From the NCBI RefSeq assembly GCF_000801105.2, contig NC_079517.1, positions 3,224,001 to 3,288,000 of the forward strand: DNA of 64,000 nucleotides, in the 5' to 3' direction. Position 1 is the stretch's first letter; each line of letters begins with the position of its first letter. Positions 22,954 through 34,562 of the stretch are shown here, piece after piece. The position numbers and the translations under genes were made by a program. The notes under the pieces are model-generated. The model had not been told where the DNA came from and searched no databases. It worked only from the letters and a program-made list of their open reading frames with translations. This DNA is from Raphanus sativus (taxonomy: Eukaryota > Streptophyta > Magnoliopsida > Brassicales > Brassicaceae).

Positions 22954-23677
22954 ATGGTGTGCATCAGGCGAGCGACGGTGGACGATCTGCTGGCGATGCA
23001 GGCGTGCAATCTCATGTGCCTACCGGAGAACTACCAGATGAAGTACTACCTCTACCACATCCTCTCTTGGCCTCAGCTTCTCTACGTCGCCGAAGACTAC
23101 AACGGCCGCATCGTCGGCTACGTCCTCTCCAAGATGGACGAGGAGAGCAACGAGTGCCACGGACACATCACTTCCCTCGCCGTTCTCCGTACGCACCGGA
23201 AGCTCGGACTCGCCACCAAGCTCATGACCGCCGCTCAGGCTGCCATGGAACAGGTTTCTCCTCAATTTTGAGCTCTCTTTAGGATGTAATTAAGGCTTTG
23301 TTATTGATTGAGAGACGAGTGAGAGTTTGTTATGTTCTCTACAAGTTGGAACTGTTTAGATGAGTTTTTTTTTTGTGTGGGGGCAGGTTTATGAGGCGGA
23401 GTATGTTTCGCTGCACGTGAGGAGAAGTAACCGAGCAGCGTTCCATCTGTACACGGAGACGTTAGGATACAAGATTCACGATGTAGAGGCAAAGTATTAC
23501 GCGGATGGCGAGGATGCTTATGACATGCGAAAGTATCTTAAGGGTAAGCAAAACCATCAACACAGCAGCCACGGTCATGGTCATGGTCATCATCATCATC
23601 ATGGAGGTGGATGTTGTTCCGGTGATGCAATAGAGACAACTCAAGCTGAAGATGCTAAAGCAACAACTTCCAAGTGA
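22954..23677 (+). CDS. NAA10: N-alpha-acetyltransferase 10, catalytic subunit of NatA
   Basis: Two exons, 22954-23253 and 23387-23677 (phase 0), 196 residues. Catalytic subunit of the ribosome-associated NatA complex, which with NAA15 acetylates N-terminal Ala, Ser, Thr, Gly, Cys and Val after Met removal. The GNAT fold is plain: [20 protein letters not shown] with the NatA LCLPENY-like loop ([12 protein letters not shown]), the acetyl-CoA-binding motif R-x-x-G-x-A in [12 protein letters not shown] (residues ~81-92), then [21 protein letters not shown]. The C-terminal tail is His-rich ([16 protein letters not shown]), typical of crucifer copies and possibly metal-binding. Exon 1 is unusually GC-rich for this window. 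Collinear with AT5G13780. Confidence 0.96.
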
Positions 23678-24388
23678 GACTGAGTTTGTTCTGATTCTGC
23701 TGCTCACTATTTTCCATTCATATGATTTTGAGTGTCAAAAATACATTTGGTAAAACCACTATTATTATGTTCTCTGTTGTTCTACTTTGGTTGTACTTGA
23801 TATCTAGGCTATCTTTTTTTTTTCTGTGTATCAAATGTTTCTGAAATCTTTCCAAGATAGCAGATCTTTATAGCTACAATCTTTAAAAAATCTAGACTTT
23901 TACAGTTTCCTTTTCAACTGAAGAACCCTGGAAGGTTCTTATGATCTTCATATTCGAGTATATAGAAGCACTAGTTTTGTGCAGTGTCAAAGCTTTACCG
24001 CAACCATCTGATCTGGGAATCAAGACCAGCATCACGCAGAGCATTCAAAGCAGAGGAATAATAGAGCCTGGTTCGTTCCACTTTCATGTACTAAAACAGC
24101 CTCCATTAGTTATACACCATGAGACAACGCATGCATTGATGATGGTTATTATTGCTAAGGACTCCTTGTAGACAACTTAAGGCAGCTTCTTTGATGGCAA
24201 AATAGCTATAAACGAAATAATTTTATAGGAACAATATTCATCAATATGTTTACATCAACGTATCTATGCAGATGCATGATGTCATAATTATAAATAAATA
24301 ATCAACACCTTATATACCCATGTTGTTACAGATAGGAACCAACAAATAATTGAAGAAGTAAATATATGTACAGAAAGTCATTGAAGGG
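23678..24388. other. NAA10 3' flank, no gene
   Basis: 3' UTR followed by AT-rich sequence. An open frame at 23941-24171 has no recognisable content. Confidence 0.5.
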
Positions 24389-25082
24389 GTTTCAACTAGG
24401 GGTGGGCAAAAAATCCGAACCCGAAAAAACAAACCGAACCCGATCCGAAAAAGTAGCACCGAATCCGAACCGAAATTGATTAAATATCCGAATGGGTTCA
24501 AAATTTCGGTATTTAAAGAACCGAAACCGAACCCGATCCGAACCGAAATATTTTGGGTACCCGAATGTATCCGAAATAAATTTATATACTTAAATATATA
24601 CATTATTTTTATATATAATGTATATTAAAATTATTAAAATATATAAGATACCTTTAAATTTTCCAAAATACTCGGAAAATATATGCAAATAGTCAAAAGT
24701 AAATGTTTAAAATAGCTAAAGTATACTGAAAACACCAAAATAGTTAAATATCTATTGATTCTTTATCCAAATATTCAAAGAAAACCAATTTATATATTAA
24801 ATTAAGATATTTTGACATATATGTTATGAAAATTTATATGTAATATATTATCTTTCTTATAGATTTTGAAAATTTAAAGTATATAATGAATTTTGAAAAT
24901 TTAAAAATATTTTAAATGGGTTATCCGAACCCGAACCGAACCCGCAAAGATCCGAACCGACCCCGAACCAAAATTTAGAAATATCCGAATGGGACTGAAA
25001 TCTTTGACCCCGAAAACCCGAAACCCGAATGGACTGAACCGAAACCCGAATGGGTACCCGAACGCCCAACCCTAGTTTCAAC
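24389..25082. mobile_element. Non-autonomous hAT-like DNA transposon, 678 bp
   Basis: An exact 8-bp duplication GTTTCAAC (24389-24396 and 25075-25082) flanks ends TAGGGGTGGGC and GCCCAACCCTA, which are inverted repeats with one mismatch. The 8-bp duplication points to the hAT superfamily. Both sub-terminal regions are packed with CCGAACCCGA/CCGAACCGAA motifs around an AT-rich core. It encodes no transposase and sits between NAA10 and the choline-transporter-like gene. A related half-element lies at about 40780-40900. Confidence 0.85.
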
Positions 25083-25331
25083 AACAATAATGAAAAAAAA
25101 AAGGCTCAACAAACTTTGCTTAGTTGGATTGTGTTCAGGACATGAAGTCATGAACCACATTCTTTCTTCCCCACCCTCACAGATATTTACTAAATTAATT
25201 ATCAAATTTTAAATACATTTTTTTTTAAAAACCTAATTTTGGTTTCTGATTTTTTCTTAACACCTTACCATTTCAATTAGGCAGGAATGAAAAAACAAGA
25301 AGAAGAAGAGAGTTAAGCAGCCAGGACCGGG

Positions 25332-27295
25332 CTAGGCTAGAGCACGGCGGACTCTAGGTGTGTGAACAACAACACGACCATTTTTGATCAAAGCTTGTCT
25401 ATCTTTTATGGTTTTGTCAAAAAATCTGCTCTCTGGATTCTCAGCGTAGCATGCGTAGTAGCAACTCACGCATGCGTGAGGCAACGCCATTGAGATCCTC
25501 GTCTGTTTTCACACATATCCAATGATGATAATTAGAATAATACTGACTGTAATAATCTGGATTTAAAAAAATGTCATTTTTACCATGAGGTAACCAATGA
25601 AGAAAGCAAGTAAGGAGATTGTGGCTGTAAAAGGCTTGTAAACTGTGTGTGTCCAAGCCGCCGCGACAATAACACATACGCAGCCACTGCATATCCCTGT
25701 GAGGAAACATATAGAGCTTGTTATGTCTGCATCTACAATCTCAACCATATCTACATCCTCAAACAGTTTCCACGTGTCTTGTGACGCCCTCACAAACCCT
25801 TTCCCATACGCTGCTATCTGGTCACACACACACACAAAACATTTACTCAAACAACAGGAACATATGAAAACATTTGACTAATTAATAATTTACCTGCACA
25901 AAGGCCCATCCATTGCCGTGCTCGAATATGAACGTCATGAGTTTAAGACAGCAGTTAGCGCAGCAAAACATGAACTCATCCTCACCCTTGAGCAAACTCA
26001 ACCCTCTCGCCAAGATCCTAAGGGCTTCGATCGTCGGAACAAAGAGAGAACCCAAGCACGCGCTCCCCAAGTTACGAGACAAGGCTCTCTGGAAACTAAA
26101 CCTCGTACTAGACTGCATCCCTCTAAGATAGAACAGAGCGACGACTCTACTCACGGTAAGATTCACAACGTTCCTCATCACCTCCGTCGTCCAAGCCAAG
26201 CTCAACACCAAACCGATAACCACCAGCGGCGGGAAGTAAAAGTTCAACGCACCGATGACGCCGAAGATCCAAAGCGACATCCAGAAGAAACCAGCGGCTA
26301 GCATGTAGTAGGTTGGTAGGTTGAGATCGGAGAACTTCGAAACGGGCTCTAACGACTTGACTAATATCTTGGAACAGAACTTGATCCTGCGAGTGACCCA
26401 GCAAGCGTATAAACCGTTTCCGATGGAGAAGGCGATGAGGGCGACACCGACGGCATCGGTTGCTGGCATCTGGAAACAGAGCAAGAGGATCCCCGAGGAG
26501 AGAGACATGAGGAACGTGCTCCAGAGTATGAAGTGGATCATGAAGTCAGGCCAGAGACGGATAGCCATTTGCCAGGAGAAGGCGAGGAGGATGCTTAGCA
26601 GAGATGCGGCTTCGACTTGTGGAAGTAAGAATCTGAGGATCCGTTGCTCTTTTCTTTTGACGGTTCCGTTGGAGCCGATTAGACCCTGGACGCCTCTGAA
26701 GACGAGGAAGCATACGAAACCGATGGCAACGATCTTGTGAAGGATGAAGAGGAAGAGAAAGAATTTGTTTGTGTACTTTGATGAGTTCAACGACGCCAAA
26801 GTTTCCTTTGCAAACCAAAAAAAACAAATTAGGAAACTTTAAGACATCGAAGGTTAAAAATGGAAACTTTCCGACAGAGATGCAAAGTAGAATTTTTACT
26901 TGAGGGGTTTGTGTGAAGAGGGAACGAGACTGGTGCTGAAGCGGAGGCGGCGGTGGTGTTGACGGAGACGGAGACGGCGGAGGCGGAGGCTCTTCCGGCG
27001 GTTGCGCGCGAACGGGAGGAATCTGAATCGGCGGAGGAGCTCTTGAGGAAGATCGGAGCGGCTGCGCGGGGTTAGGAGGCGGAGTAGTGAATCTACCGCC
27101 TCCGCCATTGTTAACGATGACCCTAAGAGGGTTCGTTGGGTTCAATCTGTTCAAGCTCGCTAAGAATCTGTGGTGATTGAGTTCGTCTTTATCTCCTTCC
27201 TCCTCCACAGCTTTTACTCCTCTCTGTTTCTTCTTCTTCTCTGTTTCTTCTTCTCCTCTGTTTTCTCTCTCTTCCACAGCCTTTAATACAAACAA
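25332..27295 (-). CDS. Choline-transporter-like (CTL/SLC44) membrane protein
   Basis: Four exons on minus: 26900-27295, 25894-26805, 25584-25817 and 25332-25502, all phase 0, 570 residues (about the length I recall for AT5G13760). Family members are multi-span proteins linked to choline transport; CHER1 is the best-studied plant relative, and substrate for this copy is not established. Residues 1-132 are a soluble, charged then Pro-rich head (PPPPPSPSPSTPPPPP). The remainder has about ten hydrophobic spans, starting FFLFLFILHKIVAIGFVCFL and including the conserved SAC-LGSLFV-like block and FMFCCANCCLKLMTFIFEHG. The C-terminus (TRISMALPHACVSCYYACYA, then DRQALI) matches the family and shows that the last exon begins at 25502 rather than reading through the intron. 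Confidence 0.93.
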
Positions 27296-28116
27296 ACTGA
27301 TCGTTTTAAGAAATATTATTCATCAAAAAAGAAGAGTAATTGGTAGGGAAGGAGAAACCTTTACGGGGTCTGTGGCACCCATTTGGCAGGTTTGGAGGTG
27401 ACGTCACTTCCCGGCGACGGCGGTCGTTTCTCGTTTTTGAAAAGAATGTTTTGCAAAAAGAAAGTCTTCTTCTTACAATCGGATTACGTTATTATTTGTG
27501 TGGTTGGTGGAAAGAAGTTACTGTTTCTTTTACTTTTTTTTCCTTAAGACTTTTTGGTCGTAGTCATCAGTAACGTTTATTATTATTTTTATTGATGACA
27601 ACTATATATGGTACGAAAGCAGAATCCAAGCCATGTGCGTGACACACAATCTCCATAAAAGTCTGCGTTTTAGTTTTGTTTTTGTTTTCTTTGTTTGTCT
27701 CTAGGTGCAATGTTGTTGTATTAAAAAAAACACACGTGAAGAATGGTGGAGAAGGTCGGGGGGCGAATCCAGAACAGATTATTAGTGGGTGCAAATTTTA
27801 GTACATATACAAATTAGAAGGACAATATCACAAATGTACAGATTTAAGGGGATATAATGAAATTTGCAATGGGTGCACAAATGTGTTTTGGTTAAAATTG
27901 TGACAAAATTTAAACAAATTTCCTTACAAAACATTTTTTTTTCTGGAAAAGAGTGGGGGCACTTGCACCCATAGCTCTCTGCCTAGATTGGCCACGAGGA
28001 GATCCTTATCTTGTGAGTTGACGTGTAAGTTTCAACAATGAAAAATCAAGCGACAGCTCAGCGGGTTGATAAGAGATTTAACGGTTGCGATTTGCTGTTT
28101 CATGGACTGAGTTACG

Positions 28117-28490
28117 TTGATTTCAAGTTTGTTGTTTCTTGCTATATTATTCTCGAAACATCGTTGTATATATTTTGTATGTTTTTTTTTTCAACTTATG
28201 TATTTTGTATGTTAGTAATCATTATTAAATCTAAGTCATTTTCTAAAACCATCACCAAGATTCGATTCTAATCAATAGAATACAAATCACGGACAAAATA
28301 TTCGAACAAGATTTATGTAACATCATAGTCTAAAACTTGTTGTTTCATGAAGGGTTCCGTTTTATAAAGTTTGTTTGTTTCCTGCTATTTTATTCTCGAA
28401 ACAACATTGTATATTGAGAATGTTAGCAATCATTATTAAATGATGATCTAAGTCACTTTCTAAAACCATCACCAAGATTCGATTTTAATT
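28117..28490. repeat. Local direct duplication (~110 bp units)
   Basis: The block from TATTCTCGAAACA to CACCAAGATTCGATT occurs at about 28147-28267 and 28390-28485 with few changes. The first copy carries a 17-bp micro-insertion that the second lacks. Confidence 0.8.
28171..28213 (-). repeat. Micro-insertion of 17 bp, 13-bp direct repeats, with empty paralogous site
   Basis: TATTTTGTATGTT occurs at 28171-28183 and 28201-28213. On minus the 17-bp insert reads CATAAGTTG then A's. The duplicated block near 28405-28430 lacks both the insert and the second repeat. Confidence 0.75.
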
Positions 28491-28893
28491 AGTAAGTTTT
28501 GGAGACTCAGCCGCCTAGGTTTGCAAAGTATTACCATATTAGCCCCCTAGACTCATCCGAACTTCAGATTATGAAATACAATCAGTGTTGAAAAAAAGTA
28601 TTCGTACAAGATTTCCGTAACATCGTACTCCACAGTCCACAGATGATGTAAGTTACAGAAGTTATAAGTTGTAGCCTTGTAGGGGAAAAACATTAAGGCG
28701 CAGAACCGTGTTCATTTTTTTTTACTTTATTTTTGTATTACTGATATGGTAATACACTGAAACAAGTTGTGTTCTCGTAACTATGTATCTTTTAAACAAA
28801 TCTCTGATCTAACTTGGCATCAGACTAATACAATCTTAAATCAAAATACACCAGTGGTATGTAATTCTACTACAATCAAAATCTCATTGATAT

Positions 28894-30497
28894 CTAGTGT
28901 TGTGTTTGGGCAAGAAATGGTTTGAACGTCATTACAACTCCGAGTGCCAAGACAGTGCTGAGGATAAAGAATACCATTTGTGTGCCTGCACATTCAAGAG
29001 AACCATGTTCTTTTTAATCTAACTTGGTCGTGTTTGAATCCTAAACTCATGTAGCTAATGCACACAGTATGGATATGAATATGAAGAGTTCACGTTACCA
29101 GGGAGAAAAGCAGCATCCAGACGTTTCTCGCTCCAAGAATAGCTGCCATTAAACCGAAACAAAGGAGATAATATTAAAATATGAAACGAAGAGAGAAAAG
29201 AGTTGAATACATTTGAAAGCATAATATTGTTTTTTGTATACATGATGCCTGCTGCTGCTGGACCTATTGCTTTAAAAAGTGACATCGCTGTCATGGCAAT
29301 CCCATTAGCTGCTCCTCTTTGGTCTTGTCTCTGTATTGTCAAAATACAGAAACATGTTAGTTTTATTTTCGGTTTTACCTAGTTTTAGAAAATGGAATAT
29401 CTGAAAATACTTACAACGGCCTTGTTTTGAAGTATGAATAAACCAGTAATAGCAGAAGTCTGCAACACACACACACACACAAAACTGGTGAGAATATGTA
29501 TTCTAAAACTCAAAACTAAACATTCTGCTAAGGTTATCAGAGACTTACGGCTAAAACATTCTTTGCGACGGATGCACAATTTAGTGCCAGGGTAAGGGCT
29601 AAACCAGATAGCTTTGCTATTAGAGGGTAAGTTGACAAGAGAACTAAAGCCAAACTCTGTGGAGTATCAAAAAAACAAGATTTAGAACTTTCTTGCTCAG
29701 TGTCATAAGGTTTGAAGTGAGAACAACGTAGTTTAGAAATGGTTACCCCAGAGATACGTGTCACCATGGTTGGTCCTAAGAGCCTCTCGGCGTAAGAGTA
29801 GAACGAAAGCTGAAAGATAAGGAGACCAAACCCTATAGAGAAAAGTAGTTACTGTTTAGGTCACTGAAGTCTATTTGTATTGGAAATGTTAAGAAGCATT
29901 TAGAAGCATATGGACACACCTGAAATTGCAAGAACAGAACCAACATCGGCAGATGAGTATCCCAAACCTCCATATTTTCTCGGACTGTTTGCCCACAATG
30001 AAAAGATCTACCGGAGAAAGAAAAGCTCAAGATTTTTAACTTTATTTGGACCAAATAAACAAACAAAGATGAATGTTGGAGGAAGAGAAGTGGCACCTCT
30101 GTGTAAGCCATATCATGAAGTGAGAAGATGCAGTAGACGATAATAGATGAAACTAGTGGCCAGTTCTTTAGAAGAGAGCTTTTTTCATTTCTCTCTGTCG
30201 CTTTATGAGATTCAGGGTCATGAGACAAAACTTTGTGAGCATCAAAAGACTCATCAGGTGATGATGCATCATCATCATCAATCTTGTGATTGTGCAATGT
30301 TTCCTGGATAAGAAAAACAACAATTTCTAGGAATAAGCTAACATACATACAGTAACTAGCAAACTCAATGGGTGCATGGGAAAGTAAAAGAACGTACCGG
30401 AATCCGCAATGAAATTATAGTAACCAAAAGTGCAAAACAAGATATTGCTAAGCACGGCAAGAAGTATGGAAACCTGCATTGTGATTTATAGAGTAAT

Positions 30498-30543
<46 letters not shown>

Positions 30544-31950
30544 TATAGATTAGTTGAATGAAAGTGAAGAGAGATGAAGAAAGTAATACTTACTTCCCAA
30601 AAACCGACTCCTCTGAGAATAAACTTGGATATTGCTTTGCAGGCTACAAGATTGGGAGATTGAACAAGAATCAATCAAGAAGTGTGAGCAAGGTAGAGTA
30701 AGAAAACAAGATTGAAATGTTTTCTGTTTGTTAATGAAGAAGACCTGAGCAAGAAAACCTCCCATAGCAGGACCAATGATGAGGCCAATGCCCCATGCTG
30801 TACTAACCTACATGATTTAATAAGATTCTAAATTACTCTACTCAACTAGAAAAGTAAATATATGTTTAAAAACTTTGGATCAAAGTGCTTACAGCTGAGA
30901 GTGCTAAACCCTGATATTCATCACGGAATGTTTCCATTGCGTAAGCCTGAGTTCATAAAACATTTTTTTGGTTTAATGAGCTTCGAGAAGTTGAATAGAA
31001 TGATGTTAAGAGGAGGACAGGAAAAGACCTTTATAGGACCAAGTAAGCCGTTGAAACTACCAAGGCAAAACCTTGTGATGATGGCCATCCAGAAGTTTAC
31101 ACTTAGGCCAAACAGAGTATTGAAAATGACCCTGTCACAAGAAGGATTTGTTTAGACTACGAGGAAACAAAACAAACATGGAAAAAAAAAGAGTCGAACA
31201 AACAATGTATAAGATTTACTAACACTGAAGCAGTTCCTATGAGGATTACTGGTTTTCTACCATAACGATCAGCCACAATGCCCCAGATGACAGATGTCAT
31301 CGTTCGTCCCAGCATGAAAGAGCAACCTTCAAGGGTATATATTGACATACAACGTGAGTTTGAAAAAAGGCTTACTTTATAATCTAAACTAATGGTCTGG
31401 AACTTCTTGGTTATTATATAAAACAAAAACAAAGAGATTAATACGAGGATGACTCACCAACAAATCCAGCATAGAACCCAATGTCTTCTTCCTTCTTTGC
31501 TATGTTAAAATCACCAATCTACCAAACAACAAAACAAAAAAAAAAGTGCGCACCAAGTTTTACTAATCATCACAAGATCCAAATCAGCACGTTACTAGAC
31601 TAATCATATGTGTTCAAATGAATTAAAATACTTTAAAGCATTATGTGGGTGGGTACTCACCATAAAGTAAAGAAATGGGAAAAGAGAGGAAATGGGCAGA
31701 GCTGAAAATTTATAAAAGGAAAACTTTTTTCAGAGAACAAAAAAAAAACAAACAAACATTATCTTCATTATCGTTTATTCAATTCTCCATGAAGAAGAGT
31801 TTTACCGGTACACAAGACGATGAGCCAAACGGTAAGAAGCTCGGAGAAAGGGAAGCCACGGCGAAGCCTCTTCAACTGATCAACCTTGCAGCCAGGGCAA
31901 TTTTCATGGAACTTGTTCTCCAGCAAACACTCTGCATACTCTTCCGCCAT
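28894..31950 (-). CDS. ZIFL1: ZIFL1-type major facilitator (zinc-induced-facilitator-like)
   Basis: Seventeen exons, all joining in frame to 484 residues: 31806-31950, 31661-31701, 31458-31518, 31224-31326, 31029-31131, 30893-30946, 30745-30807, 30594-30643, 30398-30473, 30097-30303, 29920-30007, 29747-29832, 29549-29656, 29415-29459, 29242-29330, 29099-29142 and 28894-28985. MFS carrier of the ZIF family; ZIF1 loads nicotianamine into the vacuole for zinc handling and ZIFL1 isoforms affect auxin and K+/proton flux. Diagnostic features: N-terminal C-P-G-C in [12 protein letters not shown]...CPGCKV, the MFS signature [13 protein letters not shown], the antiporter motif [17 protein letters not shown], the His-bearing central loop, and [17 protein letters not shown] near the end. 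Twelve spans expected. ZIF1 is the alternative; the [10 protein letters not shown] start reads more like ZIFL1. Decayed relatives lie to the right. Confidence 0.92.
30503..30541. repeat. (TA)n microsatellite in a ZIFL1 intron
   Basis: About 19 uninterrupted TA units between exons 8 and 9 of the minus-strand gene. Confidence 0.9.
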
Positions 31951-33232
31951 TTGTTCAAAACAAAACCAACCTCCGAAACAAATGGAGACAATACAAAAAA
32001 ATGATTAGGAAGAGGTGGAGACGATGCGATGTGTTCTTGTTTATTTAATGGGATAAGCCAAACACATAGACAACACAAGAGTTTCACGAACTCTCTTATA
32101 AATGATTCTGTCAACCAATGCTGGAAAATATTTAATTATATAGAGAGAGAAGAGCAAAACAACTTGGCTTTCCTCCTCCTCACCAGTCGCAGCCAAAGGA
32201 TGTGACAGTATTATTATGTCACCTTTCTAATCTCTTTCACATTCATTGTTCTCATCAATCTTTCAGGACAAGAAAATGTTATTTTATTTCATCGAGACAC
32301 CGTTCAAGTTTTCAACCCTATAAATAATAGTCCTATTATAACTGCTACCAAAATATTAAATTTAAATGCAATTTCTTGCAGAGCTATTATGATACGACCT
32401 TTGTCGAAAATATAGAGTTTGATGTGAATATTTGCCGACGTAGCAATTTGCAACACTGTAGTTGACAGGTTAAAATATTAGTGCCCAGGCTTGGCGCACT
32501 TATTTGGAATTGAATATTTAAAAGATTTTTGTAAACCTTTTTGGTGGCGTTTTATGGTGGACCATGGAAATTCAATAATTTAACTTGTGAACTTGCTCCT
32601 AAAAAAAACTTGTGAACTTTTTTATCAAATGTTTTTTTTGTTGTTGTAGAAGTAGTATTTTAGTTTTCTTCTCCACGGTTTTGAAATTCCAAAATTCGAT
32701 GTAATTATTTTCCAAATAATAAAAATTAAAAAAATACCTTTTTCTTCTTCTAAGTTTGACGCTAAAGCATTTCATTCATCCAATAATATCATTAACTGTT
32801 TTCATTATACAGAATTACTGTCAATTTTTTCATCTCCAAAGTTCTGTCTACCTAACTTTTTTTTCTTCTTAAACTACAATTATCAGTTGAAATATTATTT
32901 CAGGAAAATTGCAGAGTAGATCTAAATCATCCTTTTGTCGGAGATCAGATCTGCAGGTTCATTTTGAACATGGGAAGTAGGTACAGTAGTTTTCAACACG
33001 TGAATATCAAATCAAACCAATATAGAATTGGTACTTTTAACTTTCTGGCGTGCTTTATTATATCATTGATGTTTCTATAGCGTTTGGCAGAAAATCACAA
33101 ACCCAAAAAGAAGGAAATAAAAAGAAACTCAAATCCTAAGACTAGTGAAAGTTGATTACGGGTTCTTTCGAATCTAGAACTATAAGAATCAACGAGTTCA
33201 TACATCTCCCTACCATCACTTCCAGTGAAATT
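31951..33232. other. ZIFL1 promoter and the start of a tandem-duplicated segment
   Basis: Upstream region of ZIFL1. From about 32550 the sequence is paralogous to about 42050 onwards, marking the unit of an ancient ZIF tandem duplication. No exon before 33233. Confidence 0.55.
32583..32619 (+). repeat. Micro-insertion of 13 bp, 12-bp direct repeats, with empty paralogous site
   Basis: ACTTGTGAACTT occurs at 32583-32594 and 32608-32619 around GCTCCT plus seven A's. The duplicated segment at about 42079-42090 has a single ACTTGTGAACTT and no insert. Confidence 0.8.
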
Positions 33233-33388
33233 TCACGTTCGAGCCGTGGTTAAAAACACAAATAGCTTGAATGTGAGAGCTACACCGACCACCACTATCA
33301 CATTCATGACGAAGAACACCATATGCGATCCTGCATTCATTGTCAATTTATTTCCGTTAACCATAAGTCCTATTTGAGTATCATAAAG

Positions 33389-34228
33389 AATGCCAAAGGG
33401 AGACCTTTTTATGGCGGAATAGCCCCGACTCAGAGCCTGGCCGGTTTAGCGCCTCAAGAACCTGGGAGACTCTGTATCCTGCTCCTCCGTCGGTGCCCTG
33501 GCACAATTCTATTTGGTTCAAGTCTCACATTCCCAAGCATGCATTCTTAGCTTGGGTGACGATTTTAAATAGGCTTCCAACAAGGGATAGGATACAGCGT
33601 TGGGGCTTAAACGTTGCATCGTCTTGCCTCCTATGTGGCGCTTATGATGAGGATCGAGATCATATATTTTTTCGGTGCGCATATTCTCAAGAGGTTTGCT
33701 CCTTCTTTTTCAACCAGGCTTTTGTTTCCATTCCGCAAGACTTTGAGGCAATTGTCACTTGGCTACCTTCTTCGTCAGCTAGTCCCAGGGTTCGTACCAT
33801 CTGTCATCTTTTCGTCCAAGCAGTAGCATATGTCTTATGGCGAGAGAGAAACTCGCGGTTACATACTTCAGCCAGGAAGCCTGCCAGGATGCTCATTAAG
33901 GATGTTAAAACACTTTTGAAGGCCAAGTTAATAGGTCTTGATCGTGATCATTCTTCTCGTCACCCTCGTCTCCTTCACACTCCTTCTAATCGTTTGGAAA
34001 CATATCTTCAGCTCTGGTTTCGTTTGTTTGATGCTTGAGTCTCCACTTCTCGCCTTCAACTCATTCTCACCAAATTGACTGCTTCACATATGTTTCATCT
34101 TTCCCTCTTTTTAGTTCGTATCAGATTGTCGTAGCTTCTTTATTGTAAGTTTTTAAAACAGTACTTCTCTTGGGAAGAGGTAAAAGGAATAAAAGGAAGT
34201 TTAAAGGAAAAAAAAAATGCCAAAGGGA
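33389..34228 (+). mobile_element. 5'-truncated LINE fragment with 13-bp target-site duplication
   Basis: AATGCCAAAGGGA occurs at 33389-33401 and 34216-34228. The body (33402-34215) ends in an A-rich tail after GGAATAAAAGG. It encodes the C-terminal part of a LINE ORF2. It inserted into the intron of ZIF pseudogene B. Confidence 0.9.
33411..34038 (+). pseudogene. LINE ORF2 C-terminal fragment with zf-RVT motif
   Basis: The frame is open from the truncation point (WRNSPDSEPGRFSASRTWET) to a stop at 34038. It contains the LINE hallmark IWFKSHIPKHAFLAWVTILN and a zf-RVT motif C-x2-C-x7-H-x4-C (CLLCGAYDEDRDHIFFRC). Unlike the LINE at 7.6 kb it lacks an RNase H domain, so it belongs to a different LINE lineage. 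It is not a host gene. Confidence 0.87.
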
Positions 34229-34397
34229 AGTAATGATTGTGTGAGTTTAGTCGCCTTGGACTTCCAGAAAATCTGTTCAGCAATTATCTATATTATTAAA
34301 ATAAAAGAGAAGTACCCATATAAATTACTCCTAACATTTCAAAGTTATTTACACTACCATGCCACTGAGAATTAAATTAAACTACCTTATTTAATAC

Positions 34398-34562
34398 TGT
34401 TATGAATAATTGCTTATGTGGATGTCCAGCCCATTAGTTTATTTACTTGTAGTCTTGGACCATTCATGGCTTTTATGTATTAACCCATAACCGACATGTA
34501 ACTCCTATATAAGGAACACTTCTACGATGAAATAAGATAACAGAAAGATTACTTTCCCAACA
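34398..34562 (+). repeat. Copia-like 5' LTR
   Basis: 165 bp, TG...CA. Contains a TATATAAGG TATA-like box (around 34505), so it can carry the promoter. Confidence 0.9.

Larger units (their letters stand above)
27296..28893. other. Choline-transporter promoter, AT-rich DNA and a local duplication
   Basis: The first ~150 bases are the leader/promoter of the minus-strand gene. The sequence about 27745-27990 looks like a decayed repeat ('gggtgcaaatttt...cacttgcaccc', inverted). A direct duplication follows at 28117-28275 / 28367-28490. No gene supported. Confidence 0.45.

Noticed and set aside
26546..26895. Extended first exon of the choline-transporter gene
   Set aside because: A GT donor at 26899 and an in-frame acceptor at 26806 give the conserved membrane domain; readthrough adds unrelated residues.
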